The notes below the pieces were generated by a model. It had not been told where the DNA came from, did no database searches, and was given only the letters and a program-made list of their open reading frames with translations. A stretch of 28,132 nucleotides of DNA from Stramenopiles sp. TOSAG23-2 (lineage: Eukaryota; Sar). The stretch covers positions 1 through 28,132 of the forward strand of contig LT649406.1 in assembly GCA_900128395.1 (NCBI GenBank). The letters run 5' to 3'. Positions 8,119-17,930 of this stretch are shown here, piece after piece. The translations under genes and the position numbers were made by a program. Every line of letters starts with the position of its first letter. Positions within the stretch are counted from its first letter, which is position 1.

Positions 8119-9366
8119 ATGAAATGGAATAAAAACATTTCAATAATTACAACATGGGTATATACTTTGATGACAATTACTCTTTTCAATTTAAATTTAA
8201 TAATCACTACTACTGCAATATCCAATCAATTCAATAATGGTCTAATACCACAATTTAAAAGTAATACTTCATTATTAACCTATAATAATAGTGACGACAA
8301 TATTGTTGTATTTAACCATGGTGAAAATGGATATCCGTGTATACGAACACCTGCAATTATTAAAACAAAAAAATCATTATTAGCATTTGCTGGGACACGT
8401 TGTGGGAATGGTGATGGTTGTAATCCATATAATAGCAAAACAGTTGATCATATGGATACTGTAATGAAAAAATCTATTGATAATGGCAAAACATGGTCTA
8501 GCATACGTTCTATTTATTCTGCAACATGCCAAGATAGAGATCATGGAACACCTGTTTACGATCGAGTCAAAGATCGTGTTGTTTTAGTATTTCGAGGTAA
8601 AGATTTATTAACATGGACTATGTATTCAGATAATGATGGAGAAAGTTGGAGCGAACCATTTCAAATAAATTTAGATATTTATAATAAATCAAGAGTTTCG
8701 CCTGGCCGTGGTTTACAATTGTCTGAAAGTAACAGATATGCTCCTAATCGTTTGGTTTTTGTTGCACAATTTGGTGTAAAAGGTAAAAGTTTAGATATTG
8801 TGTATTATTCCGATGATCATGGTATTACATGGACACGTAGTAAAACAATCATACCATCTGGTAATGAAGCACAAATTGTAGAATTAGCTAATTCTACCCT
8901 TTTAATGAATGCTCGTGTTGAGGTGAAATCAAAACAAACATCACGATTATTTGCAACAAGTGATGACGGAGGAGCGACGTGGTCAAGTTTTACATATCGA
9001 TATGATATTGCAGCAACAAGTTGTATGGGTTCAACAATTACAACCACTACTACTACGATGATGGATGATGATGATGATGATGCTACTACTGGAAAACAAG
9101 TTTTATTATATTCCCATCCTTCATCTCAAGGAAAAGAAGGATCACATCATCGTATGGGTGGTACAGTTTGGATATCAAACGATGAAGCAGAATCATGGAA
9201 TCCATTTTACCATGCAACAGAAAAAGAAGTAGGATTTGCATATAGTTGCTTGACTGAAACATTTACTTCAAAAACAATTGGATTGTTGTATGAAACAGAA
9301 GATGCAGATTCATGTACTGGTCCATCATGTAAAATTGTATTTACAACATTTGAGTTGCCAAGTTGA
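8119..9366 (+). CDS. Secreted exo-sialidase (neuraminidase, GH33-like)
   Basis: I choose the ATG at 8119 (415 residues); the frame continues upstream only to a TTG. Residues 5-35 form a signal peptide or anchor. The six-bladed propeller signature is clear: an Arg in the RIP-like position (R76, in IRTPAI), the GTRCGNGD strand that leads to the acid/base Asp region, and Asp boxes SIDNGKTW (119), SDNDGESW (170), SDDHGITW (231) and SDDGGATW (281). A degenerate box SNDEAESW follows near 353. A second catalytic-site Arg is likely in NARVE and the third in HHRMGG. The C-terminal YETE (Y391) matches the nucleophile tyrosine region. Such enzymes hydrolyse terminal sialic acids outside the cell or in lysosomes. 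An insertion rich in Thr, Met and Asp (about 310-330) interrupts one blade. The gene is convergent with the small membrane protein. Confidence 0.9.
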   Translation: MKWNKNISIITTWVYTLMTITLFNLNLIITTTAISNQFNNGLIPQFKSNTSLLTYNNSDDNIVVFNHGENGYPCIRTPAIIKTKKSLLAFAGTRCGNGDGCNPYNSKTVDHMDTVMKKSIDNGKTWSSIRSIYSATCQDRDHGTPVYDRVKDRVVLVFRGKDLLTWTMYSDNDGESWSEPFQINLDIYNKSRVSPGRGLQLSESNRYAPNRLVFVAQFGVKGKSLDIVYYSDDHGITWTRSKTIIPSGNEAQIVELANSTLLMNARVEVKSKQTSRLFATSDDGGATWSSFTYRYDIAATSCMGSTITTTTTTMMDDDDDDATTGKQVLLYSHPSSQGKEGSHHRMGGTVWISNDEAESWNPFYHATEKEVGFAYSCLTETFTSKTIGLLYETEDADSCTGPSCKIVFTTFELPS

Positions 9367-9547
9367 AAGCCGGAGAGAGAGAGGTCTCACACATATTTTA
9401 TAAAATTGTGAGTTTATGATACGTTTTATTATAAAAGGGGGAACAAGATTTTGATACAACTCATATATAATATATATAAGAAAAAAAGAATTATAAAAAC
9501 AATTTTTTATCTGTTTTATTCGTATAGTTTTTATTTTTCTTATTTTT

Positions 9548-9892
9548 TTAACCAACAACAAACATATTGTCTGTAAATATTTTTAATGTTGGATACATTA
9601 AATAACAAACTATCCCAAGTAAAATCCAAAATTTTCCATGTCCAATTCGTATAATTCCATTCAATTTTGAATCATCATATGAATGGTAACACCATGCAAC
9701 ATTTCTACCATAAATTAATTGAAATATTCCATCCAATATAATTTCTAATAACCATATATTAATTGGAAATAATAATACATAAAAATATTTATTGTAATAT
9801 AAATAATGAGCATATATGTCTAATAATATAGGAACATAGACTAAATTACCAAAATATTGTGCAAAAGATGTATAAGCTTTACCTTCGTTCAT
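9548..9892 (-). CDS. Small four-span membrane protein, possibly TMEM229/CmpB-like
   Basis: The 114-residue protein starts at the ATG at 9890-9892. Four hydrophobic segments lie near residues 10-27, 34-52, 55-65 and 85-105. The block LIYGRNVAWCYHSYDD followed by LNGIIRI recalls the Trp-x-Tyr-Ser...Asn-x-x-Gly pattern of TMEM229 and the bacterial family once named ABC_trans_CmpB, whose biochemical role is unsettled. The match is from motif memory and is weak. The 3' end faces the sialidase stop at about 180 bp. No signal peptide distinct from the first span is seen. Confidence 0.55.
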   Translation of the reverse strand: MNEGKAYTSFAQYFGNLVYVPILLDIYAHYLYYNKYFYVLLFPINIWLLEIILDGIFQLIYGRNVAWCYHSYDDSKLNGIIRIGHGKFWILLGIVCYLMYPTLKIFTDNMFVVG

Positions 9893-9906
9893 ATATGTAT
9901 ACTAAT

Positions 9907-9938
9907 CTTTGTACTTAATATGCAGCTACGCAGTACAG
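9907..9938 (+). repeat. Dispersed repeat end, copy 2
   Basis: This 32-base block matches 3894-3925 with one difference and in the same orientation. Downstream, about 10015-10066 resembles 4490-4533 (AGGGG, then TTAAACGA/TTAACGA, then GAAATAAATAT), so the element here would be about 160 bp against about 640 bp for the first copy. Confidence 0.65.
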
Positions 9939-10500
9939 AGATGGTAAGCCAGAGGCGAGGATCTCGACTAGAGCTAACACTAATAACAATTCCCTGCCCT
10001 GATGTGTGTGTATAGGGGTATTAACGAAGCAAGATAACAAAGAAGAGACTTGAAAGAAATAAATATTTAAGGAAAATAGTATTAAAATAAATATAGTATA
10101 AAAAGTATAAATTATTATATTAGACTCTGTAGCTTTAAATCTATATATGTATAAAATATATAACTGTGTGTATACACATCAAAGGGTGGATAAAGATTAT
10201 TAGAATTAAAAAACTAGTCTAAGCATATAGGAAAAGTGATTTTAAGTATAAAAGGGTTACAAGTACCACCTGTGTGTATGGTAGGCAATGTCGCCACTAA
10301 TTAGGCCGCAATAGCAGGTAAATTGTCGTCAAAATAGTGCTGTGACGGCGTAAAAAAGTCTTACCATAGACATAGTATAGGGAAAACTTCCACCGTAAAA
10401 AACGATTCTTACATAACAAAAAAACAAACCTCCGCTTTTCTGATACTCTCAATACAACCTATCACCCTGCTATACCGCACTTCCAGCCACATTAAAACTC

Positions 10501-10549
10501 AATTTACACGAATAAGAATTTATTACCATTATACCCGCTCGTGTAAATT
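10501..10549. repeat. Perfect 11-bp inverted repeat with 27-nt loop
   Basis: AATTTACACGA (10501-10511) is answered by TCGTGTAAATT (10539-10549). The loop is 27 nt, the same as in the two CCTGCTA hairpins, although the sequences differ. It lies about 330 bp upstream of the lipase start. It may be a cruciform, a dimeric factor site or chance. Confidence 0.6.
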
Positions 10550-10643
10550 CAAATTTCCTCCTTAACTTTCTCCTTGTTTAACAACATTTCCATCGTTTTT
10601 ACATAAATTCAGGGCAGGGGTCCTTGCCTTTCACGGCACTTGG

Positions 10644-10651
10644 TATAAATA
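10644..10651 (+). promoter_or_regulatory. Candidate TATA box upstream of lipase gene
   Basis: TATAAATA stands out at 10644-10651, about 240 bp before the first copy of the start codon (10883). The distance is long but compatible with an extended 5' leader. In DNA this AT-rich the match could be chance. Confidence 0.25.
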
Positions 10652-10830
10652 GAAAATCTGGAAATATGTAAATATGTTTATATTAATAGCATCAGAGTAG
10701 CACTTACAAAAAAAGGAAACACTCCTCATCAAAAAATTTGGGGGGGGGGAGCAAGGTATTCCAGTATTCACATATACTTTAATTCTTTTAATAAAAGCTT
10801 ACTGGATTGTATATATATACATACATAGAC

Positions 10831-11058
10831 AGATAGATAGATAGAAACACCTGTAAATACTACAAGGAACAACTTATTTGTAATGAATATGAATAGATAC
10901 AATTGTTCTTTTAACATATCTCGATATGCTGTTTTGTTAATTTTAGATAGATAGATAGAAACACCTGTAAATACTACAAGGAACAACTTATTTGTAATGA
11001 ATATGAATAGATACAATTGTTCTTTTAACATATCTCGATATGCTGTTTTGTTAATTTT
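10831..11058 (+). repeat. 114-bp duplication over the lipase start codon
   Basis: Copy 1 is 10831-10944 and copy 2 is 10945-11058, with no mismatch seen. Both copies contain the ATG and the first 20 codons. From the first ATG (10883) the frame hits a stop just beyond the copy boundary. Only the second ATG (10997) leads into the full gene. A GATA run starts each copy. Confidence 0.95.
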
Positions 11059-14000
11059 CTGCATAGTATGTTTTGTAACTAATCATCTTGTTTGCGGTAC
11101 TTCCGTAGATGGAGGCTTATTAGTATCAGAGATGAAAAATCGTCAAGAGACCGATCAAAAAAAAATTAGCAACGGTATACTTTCCAAGTCTATGGCACAT
11201 AAATCGCCTAATAAAATGACTGAAGCGATGAAGAGAAAGAAAGGAAATATAAATACCGAGAATATGATGCAAACAACGCAAGCGGATCAACAGTCTGTAG
11301 CATCTGATGCTGCACCAGAAAGTAGTAAACAAATAAATAATGTACAAAATAATAGAATGTGTAGGGTTTATGACGTAAACAAAGAATTAAAATACAAGGA
11401 ATATTCTTCTAAATTAGCATGTGAGTCCAGTTGCAATAGCAACACAGATGAACAAAGACGTTGTTTGTGGGACAATATTATTATTCGAGAACGACCTTCT
11501 GATGAAGCTAAGAAAAGTAACTCTATGAAAGAATATGGAGAATATTTAGGCAAAACTCCCCTTTATGAATTTCAAGCTGTTGCATACGAAGTAAAAATTA
11601 AATCTAAGCATACTTGCAATGAAATGAATAGAATAGAAAGGGTTGACGCATCGTGTAAAAATATTGTTGATTTTTTGAATCATTTAAAGAAACTAAATGT
11701 CGTACCACTACCCATGCAGAAAAAAATTTTATTGTGCAAGTGCATAGATGCTATACCAAATTTAGAAACAGAATATAGTATCAGTTGTCCAAGGGGAAGT
11801 GTTACAAGAAACCGAAGAAGACTTCTCTCTGCAAGGAGAAAACTGGTACGTTTTGGCGGAATCAAAAAAGTTTTTGGCGGTGGGTTGTCCAAGGGGAAGT
11901 GTTACAAGAAACCGAAGAAGACTTCTCTCTGCAAGGAGAAAACTGGTACGTTTTGGCGGAATCAAAAAAGTTTTTGGCGGTGGCTCAAAATCACCAACTT
12001 CATCAAAAAAGACGGGTTCTAGTTGGTGGGGCAAGAAGACGTCTGGTTCTAGTTGGTTCAAGAAGAAGCCTGTTCACAAAAAACCTGCAAAGTCAACGTC
12101 AACTTCATCAAAAAGGACGGGTTCTAGTTGGTGGGGTAAGAAGACGTCTGGTTCTAGTTGGTTCAAGAAGAAGCCTGTTCACAAAAAAACGACATGGCGT
12201 GCACCTGCAAAGCCAACGTCAACTTCATCAAAAAGGACGGGTTCTAGTTGGTGGGGTAAGAAGACGTCTGGTTCTAGTTGGTTCAAGAAGAAGCCTGTTC
12301 ACAAAAAAACGACATGGCATGCACCGAAGCCTGCACCTGCAAAGTCAACGCCTGCCAAAAAGTCCGGCTTTTTCAACTGGTTTAAAGCTAAGCCAAAGAA
12401 AACTACGTCTTCGAGGAGCAGTAGTAATAAGTGGCACGCACCAAAGCCTGCACCTGCAAAGTCAACTAAAAAGTCCGGCTTTTTCAACTGGTTTAAAGCT
12501 AAGCCAAAGAAAACTACGTCTTCGAGGAGCAGTAGTAATAAGTGGCACGCACCAAAGCCTGCACCTGCAAAGTCAACTAAAAAGTCCGGCTTTTTCAACT
12601 GGTTTAAAGCTAAGCCAAAGAAAACTACGTCTTCGAGGAGCAGTAGTAATAAGTGGCACGCACCAAAGCCTGCACCTGCAAAGTCAACTAAAAAGTCCGG
12701 CTTTTTCAACTGGTTTAAAGCTAAGCCAAAGAAAACTACGTCTTCGAGGAGCAGTAGTAATAAGTGGCATGCACCGAAGCCTAAGTCTGAAACAAAAAAA
12801 GAACAAAAATCAAGTTGGTGGAAACCATCATCATGGTGGAAGAAAGATAAAAAAGATACAAAGTCGACAACATCATCTTCTGTCTCTTCATATCAAAATA
12901 AAAAAGATAAAACATCGAAGGACACAAAAAAAAAAGTCAAGTTGGTGGAAGCCAACATCATGGTGGAAGAAAGATAAAATAAAAAAGATACAAAGTCGAC
13001 AACATCATCTTCTGTCTCTTCATATCAAAATAAAAAAGATAAAACATCGAAGGACACACAAAAAAAGTCAAGTTGGTGGAAGCCATCATCATGGTGGAAG
13101 AAAGATAAAAAAGATACAAAGTCGACAACATCATCTTCTGTCTCTTCATATCAAAATAAAAAAGATAAAACATCGAAGGACACACAAAAAAAGTCAAGTT
13201 GGTGGAAACCATCATCATGGTGGAAGAAAGATAAAAAAGATACAAAGTCGACAACATCATCTTCTGTCTCTTCATATCAAAATAAAAAAGATAAAACATC
13301 GAAGGACACAAAAAAAAAGTCAAGTTGGTGGAAGCCATCATCATGGTGGAAGAAAGATAAAAAAGATACAAAGTCGACAACATCATCTTCTGTCTCTTCA
13401 TATCAAAATAAAAAAGATAAAACATTATTGGACACAAAAAAAAAAGTCAAGTTGGTGGAAGCCAACATCATGGTGGAAGAAAGATAAAAAAAGTCAAGTT
13501 GGTGGAAGCCATCATCATGGTGGAAGAAAGATAAAAAAGATACAAAGTCGACAACATCATCTTCTGTCTCTTCATATCAAAATAAAAAAGATAAAACATC
13601 GAAGGACACACAAAAAAAGTCAAGTTGGTGGAAGCCATCATCATGGTGGAAGAAAGATAAAAAAGATACAAAGTCGACAACATCATCTTCTGTCTCTTCA
13701 TATCAAAATAAAAAAGATAAAACATCGAAGGACACAAAAAAAAAGTCAAGTTGGTGGAAGCCATCATCATGGTGGAAAAAAGATAAAAAAGATACAAAGT
13801 CAACGACAACATCATCTTCTGTCTCTTCATATCAAAATAAAAAAGATAAAACATCAAAGGACACAAAAAAAAAAGTCAAGTTGGTGGAAGCCAACATCAT
13901 GGTGGAAGAAAGATAAAAGGAAGAAAGATAAAAAAGATACAAAGTCGACAACATCATCTTCTGTCTCTTCATATCAAAATAAAAAAGATAAAACATCGAA

Positions 14001-17000
14001 GGACACACAAAAAAAGTCAAGTTGGTGGAAGCCATCATCATGGTGGAAGAAAGATAAAAAAGATACAAAGTCGACAACATCATCTTCTGTCTCTTCATAT
14101 CAAAATAAAAAAGATAAAACATCGAAGGACACAAAAAAAAAGTCAAGTTGGTGGAAGCCATCATCATGGTGGAAAAAAGATAAAAAAGATACAAAGTCAA
14201 CGACAACATCATCTTCTACACAAGATGATGATACGACATCGAAAGATACACAAAAAAAGTCAAGTTGGTGGAAGCCATCATCATGGTGGAAGAAAGATAA
14301 AAAAGATACAAAGTCGACAACATCATCTTCTGTCTCTTCATATCAAAATAAAAAAGATAAAACATCGAAGGACACACAAAAAAAGTCAAGTTGGTGGAAG
14401 CCATCATCATGGTGGAAAAAAGATAAAAAAGATACAAAGTCAACGACAACATCATCTTCTACACAAGATGATGATACGACATCGAAAGATACACAAAAAA
14501 AGTCAAGTTGGTGGAAGCCATCATCATGGTGGAAGAAAGATAAAACCGATAAAGTGGATAAAACAACGTCCGAGACTAGTGGATCAATATATCCAGATCG
14601 ATATCGCAGCGACCAAGTTATTTTTGGTGGTAGCAATGTTGAAAGCACTGATCCACAAGATATTGCACCGACGCAGCAAAAAGAACGCAGTCAAACAGAA
14701 ATTGATATACTTGCACAGAATAAAGCAAAACGTGATGAACTCTTGAAAATGAAAGAATTAGAACGGGCAAAAGCGGAGGAAAAACAAAAATCAACTTGGT
14801 GGAAGCCTACAACTTGGTTTAACAAAGATAAAGATGAGGAAGAAACTTCCAAGAAGGATTCCAATTTTCGTGGTCGTAAAAATACACTTGAAAATGACCA
14901 ACAGAAAATGTTCAAAGAGCTTGGTTATGGTGATGAACAACAAAGATAAAGATGAGGAAGAAACTTCCAAGAAGGATTCCAATTTTCGTGGTCGTAAAAA
15001 TACACTTGAAAATGACCAACAGAAAATGTTCAAAGAGCTTGGTTATGGTGATGAACAACAGCAGGAGTATATAGCAAAAGAGAAAGCCAGGATTAGGCCG
15101 ACAAATCAAAAGCACGACCCATCAAAGAGAAATGCGGAAGTGCGTGGTACCATTACTGATTATGATAAAGCAATGTCATTAGCGTCAAAAAATGCTTATG
15201 AAGGGCATAACCAAGAGATTGGCGAAAGGTTAGAAAAAACTTTTGAAGACGGTTCTAAAGTTGTTACAGACTTTGAAGTGGTGCAGACAAGTCGAAGTGT
15301 TACCGTATATCGAGATCCGGTCAATAATAAAGTGTTGATAGCTGTTAAAGGTACTACCATGGCATTGAACTCCGATGTGACAGATGCTAATGCAAAAATA
15401 GCATTCGCTTCAAATAACATTGGTGAATCCAAAATAGTGAAGCAAACACAAGCTGCAGTAGATAAATATGCCAAATTGTATCCTGACGCAGAGATAGAAA
15501 TGACAGGTCATTCGCTTGGTGGTACTGTTGTTCAACATATTGCGATTCACAATCCAGACAAAGTAGCGTATGCAACAGCGTTTAATCCTGGTTCTAATCC
15601 TATCCTTGATAGGAAGGAAGATGATGAAGTGGGAAAACATACGAATATACGAACTGTAATGACTAAGGGTTCGTTTATAAGTAATGGACAGATAGATGTG
15701 GCTGATGTAGTCTTACCGGATCCAGGAGTCTCATCATGTTCCGGAACCTTTTGCAAAATGCTAGGTGGCAAGACAAATATAGAAACCAAACATGGTATTG
15801 GAAGATGTGGCTGATGTAGTCTTACCGGATCCAGGAGTCTCATCATGTTCCGGAACCTTTTGCAAAATGCTAGGTGGCAAGACAAATATAGAAACCAAAC
15901 ATGGTATTGGAAATATTATGTGCCCAACATGTGAAAATAAATGGGGTGATTTAGGTTTTCCAGAAAGTGATGATGATACACATGCCTTATTACCCGAAGC
16001 CCGTGAAAAATATGATAAATTAAAGGCAAACAAAGAAAAGACAAAGGGTTTTCTCGGATGTGTTACCAGCTTTTCTATTTCATGTTTCAAGGAGCGTGGA
16101 AAAGCTAAAGATGATTTAAACGCATTCTGGGAGGGGCAAAAATCTGATCCAGGTTATCAACGTCGAAAATTGGATATGAGCCCGAAACAATTCAAAGAAT
16201 ATAAAGAATTGGAAGCGAAAAGAAGAAGTTCCAAGAATCGTCGAGATTGGGAAGAATTTGTTTCAGTAAGCAAAAAAATTGGATATGAGCCCGAAACAAT
16301 TCAAAGAATATAAAGAATTGGAAGCGAAAAGAAGAAGTTCCAAGAATCGTCGAGATTGGGAAGAATTTGTTTCAGTAAGCAAAAAAATGCGTGAATTGGA
16401 GCAAAATGCAAATCAATTTAAATTTAGACGTTTGATGGCACGAATTTTCAAAGCAAATAGAAAACAAGCAGTAGCACCTGTGGTGACAAAGACCGACTTG
16501 TTTGTTGATACTTTAGATGATTTAATTGCATCGTCTAATGATGCAAAAGAAATAGTAGCAGAAGCCAAAGTTATGCAGCAGCTTTTGCAATCAACTAATA
16601 TTGATAAATTGTTAGTTAATAATTTGGTAGAAGATGCTATGAAAGTAGCAGCCTCGACTATCTATATGAAACAATCGCAGAAAATAGGTGGGTACGAAGT
16701 ATGTCCTATTGTTTTACAAAACGCCGAGTATAAACAATCTATAAATCATCTACTGGAGCAACTTGAATTTAAACACAATGCGGATCCAAGTAGAAGCACA
16801 TATACTGGGCCAGCCTCCTACCGATTAGGCACATGCGGTGTACCAAAATATTTTAATTTTGCCGGTGTAACGAGAGTAGATTATTACCCGCCAAAATATT
16901 GTATACCTGAACCAAATATTCCAATAACAGTCGAAAGTCTTTATACATCTATTCCTGACTTAACACCGAAATTAGATGTTCGTTACGATAAAAAGAATCG

Positions 17001-17342
17001 CCGCTTATCTAGTTTAGTAGATTGTACTGGTGGCGATTGCAATTATTTAAAGGATAAATGCGACATAACAATGTTCAATTATGTTGTAAAGCAAAATAAT
17101 AGAAAATTGTATACAATTGAGGTCACTGGTTTGACATACGTTATCACACCATTGTGCGCATTTGATGAAAGAAAACAAGATAGTAACTTTAGAAGTTTAT
17201 TTTATGATTCCAAATGTATACAATTGAGGTCACTGGTTTGACATACGTTATCACACCATTGTGCGCATTTGATGAAAGAAAACAAGATAGTAACTTTAGA
17301 AGTTTATTTTATGATTCCAAATTAGCAGCTAATGGATCGTAG
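10997..17342 (+). CDS. Secreted class-3 lipase-like protein with long Trp/Lys repeat region, frame broken by duplications
   Basis: One large gene is spread over all three frames by five duplications (11784, 14821, 15694, 16166, 17108) and three A-run shifts inside the repeats. Collapsing one copy of each gives a continuous frame to the TAG at 17340-17342. Order: signal peptide (VLLIFCIVCFVTNHLVCG); linker; Cys-rich domain (about 11350-11790); RRRLL basic site (about 11815); three repeat families (12000-14560); then a lipase fold (about 15120-15930). The lipase has the nucleophile elbow GHSLGG (Ser codon 15512-15514), an AFNPGSNP strand and ETKHGIGN, a likely catalytic His. A further domain with cysteines follows to the end. 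Class-3 lipases hydrolyse acylglycerols or phospholipids. The basic, aromatic repeats may bind membranes, wall or extracellular polymer, which is inference. Start: the second ATG, since the first is cut short by the duplication. Confidence 0.8.
11784..11983 (+). repeat. 100-bp duplication in lipase CDS
   Basis: Copy 1 is 11784-11883 and copy 2 is 11884-11983. The length breaks the frame. The frame that opens after copy 2 continues the upstream protein exactly when one copy is ignored (GGIKKVFGGG to SKSPTSSKK). The unit has no AGGT. Confidence 0.95.
11984..12330 (+). repeat. Coding repeat family A (GSSWWGKK...GSSWFKKK), three copies
   Basis: Three near-identical units encode TGSSWWGKKTSGSSWFKKKP, followed by VHKK and a Thr/Ser/Lys linker. 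Each carries one WW and one WF pair set in Ser and Lys. The linker differs by insertions of a few codons (TTWRAPA, TTWHAPK), so the unit is about 105 bp in the first copy and about 120 bp in later ones. All lie in one frame. Confidence 0.85.
12331..12780 (+). repeat. Coding repeat family B (SGFFNWFKAKPKK), four copies of 111 bp
   Basis: Four head-to-tail units of 37 codons encode KSGFFNWFKAKPKKTTSSR, then SSSNKWHAPKPAPAKST. The last three are almost identical at DNA level, which points to recent expansion or recombination. The aromatic core FFNWF replaces the WW of families A and C. All copies share one frame. Confidence 0.88.
12800..14560 (+). repeat. Coding repeat family C (KSSWWKPSSWWKKDK), about 13 copies of 126 bp
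   Basis: Units of 42 codons encode KSSWWKPSSWWKKDKKDTKS, then TTSSSVSSYQNKKDKTSKDTQ. Some units near 14215 and 14460 use a variant linker with TQDDDTTSKDT. Three copies differ: they begin after ten rather than nine A and read KPTSWW (about 12926, 13436 and 13864). Each is followed by an irregular junction. The frame is 0 up to 12930, shifts within these copies, and is steady from 13871 onward. The long opposite-strand open frames here are by-products of the repeat. Confidence 0.85.
14821..15056 (+). repeat. 118-bp duplication in lipase CDS
   Basis: Copy 1 is 14821-14938 and copy 2 is 14939-15056; identity runs a few bases further to 15060. The stop at 14947-14949 arises only from the duplication. 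Ignoring one copy joins the repeat region to the lipase domain (ELGYGDEQQ, then QEYIAKEKA). Confidence 0.95.
15694..15911 (+). repeat. 109-bp duplication in lipase domain
   Basis: Copy 1 is 15694-15802 and copy 2 is 15803-15911. The unit covers the Asp-rich strand, CSGTFCKMLGG and the ETKHGIG segment with the likely catalytic histidine. The frame is restored when one copy is ignored. The unit contains an AGGT, so an intron of exactly one unit is formally possible here. Confidence 0.95.
16166..16383 (+). repeat. 109-bp duplication in lipase C-terminal region
   Basis: Copy 1 is 16166-16274 and copy 2 is 16275-16383. It encodes LDMSPKQFKEYKELEAKRRS and the following residues. Ignoring one copy joins VSVSKK to MRELEQNANQF in one frame. 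There is no AGGT in the unit. Confidence 0.95.
17108..17321 (+). repeat. 107-bp duplication near lipase C-terminus
   Basis: Copy 1 is 17108-17214 and copy 2 is 17215-17321. A premature stop at 17239-17241 results. With one copy ignored the protein ends FYDSKLAANGS at the TAG at 17340-17342. The unit contains an AGGT. Confidence 0.95.
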
Positions 17343-17930
17343 TGGTGGTAATTTAAAAAGAATAACAATGTAATTTTAAAATGTTAAAATAATGTCCTTT
17401 TATACTTGATATATTGAAATTAGTATTATTACGGTTTAGGTTTATCTGCCAAAATATGCATTTCACATTTTATTATAAATACATTTATAAAGCACAAATA
17501 TGCATATCCATCCAATCTTCCACAAATTCTAAACGATATCTTGTAATATCCTGTATTGCATTAAATGAAGAAATAAAAAAAAGACATTTACATTTTAATT
17601 TGTAAATATTAATACCTGGTAGTTTAGTAATTGAGGTTAATTTATTGGAAAATGGCGGAGATTTTTGTATTCTTTGAATGCTATTTCATATTACTGTAAA
17701 ATTTGTATTATACTTAACACACTAACGAAAAAAAAAATGAATCGAAAATCGAACAAAATAAAAAATGTAAATGTAATAAAAAATAATATTTGATGTATAT
17801 ATAATTAGAATAATGTAGAAAATAGAAAACAAAAGACACAGAATAAAAGAAAAACAAATATTTCCGCTATTTATTCTTATATTTTGATTTCTTATTCTAT
17901 ATCCCCCCCTCCCAGAAAACATATATATAA
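17343..17930. other. Intergenic region with no supported gene
   Basis: About 590 bp of AT-rich DNA between the lipase stop and the HIBCH start. On the minus strand, a pyrimidine-rich tract ending in CAG (about 17551-17590) precedes a short open frame (DITRYRLEFVEDW...). I could not connect it to a gene. A run of C (about 17903-17913) lies just before the HIBCH ATG. Confidence 0.4.

Larger units (their letters stand above)
9893..10882. other. Long intergenic region with dispersed repeat, inverted repeat and candidate TATA box
   Basis: About 1 kb without a supported gene. It begins with the second copy of a dispersed repeat end (9907-9938), whose partner end may be near 10021-10066. A perfect 11-bp inverted repeat lies at 10501-10549. 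A TATAAATA sequence lies at 10644-10651, a run of ten G at about 10740-10749, and a GATA tetranucleotide run at about 10831-10845 that begins the 114-bp duplication. The rest is AT-rich and featureless to me. Confidence 0.55.

Noticed and set aside
10883-10954. Alternative lipase start at the first ATG
   Set aside because: It reads the same first 20 residues but stops just after the duplication boundary; only the ATG at 10997 leads into the gene.
12299-14455. Several opposite-strand and out-of-frame open frames of 80-170 codons in the lipase repeats
   Set aside because: They repeat with the 111- and 126-bp units and exist only because the repeat lacks stops in other frames. Their products are low-complexity with no family features.
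12331-14560. CRISPR array
   Set aside because: The repeats are long (111 and 126 bp), contiguous, coding, and have no unique spacers of uniform length. The context is eukaryotic.
17441-17720. Minus-strand terminal exons near 17441-17690 (pyrimidine tract plus CAG, then short open frames)
   Set aside because: Several frame combinations are possible, none gives a recognisable protein, and no upstream exon is visible before HIBCH.
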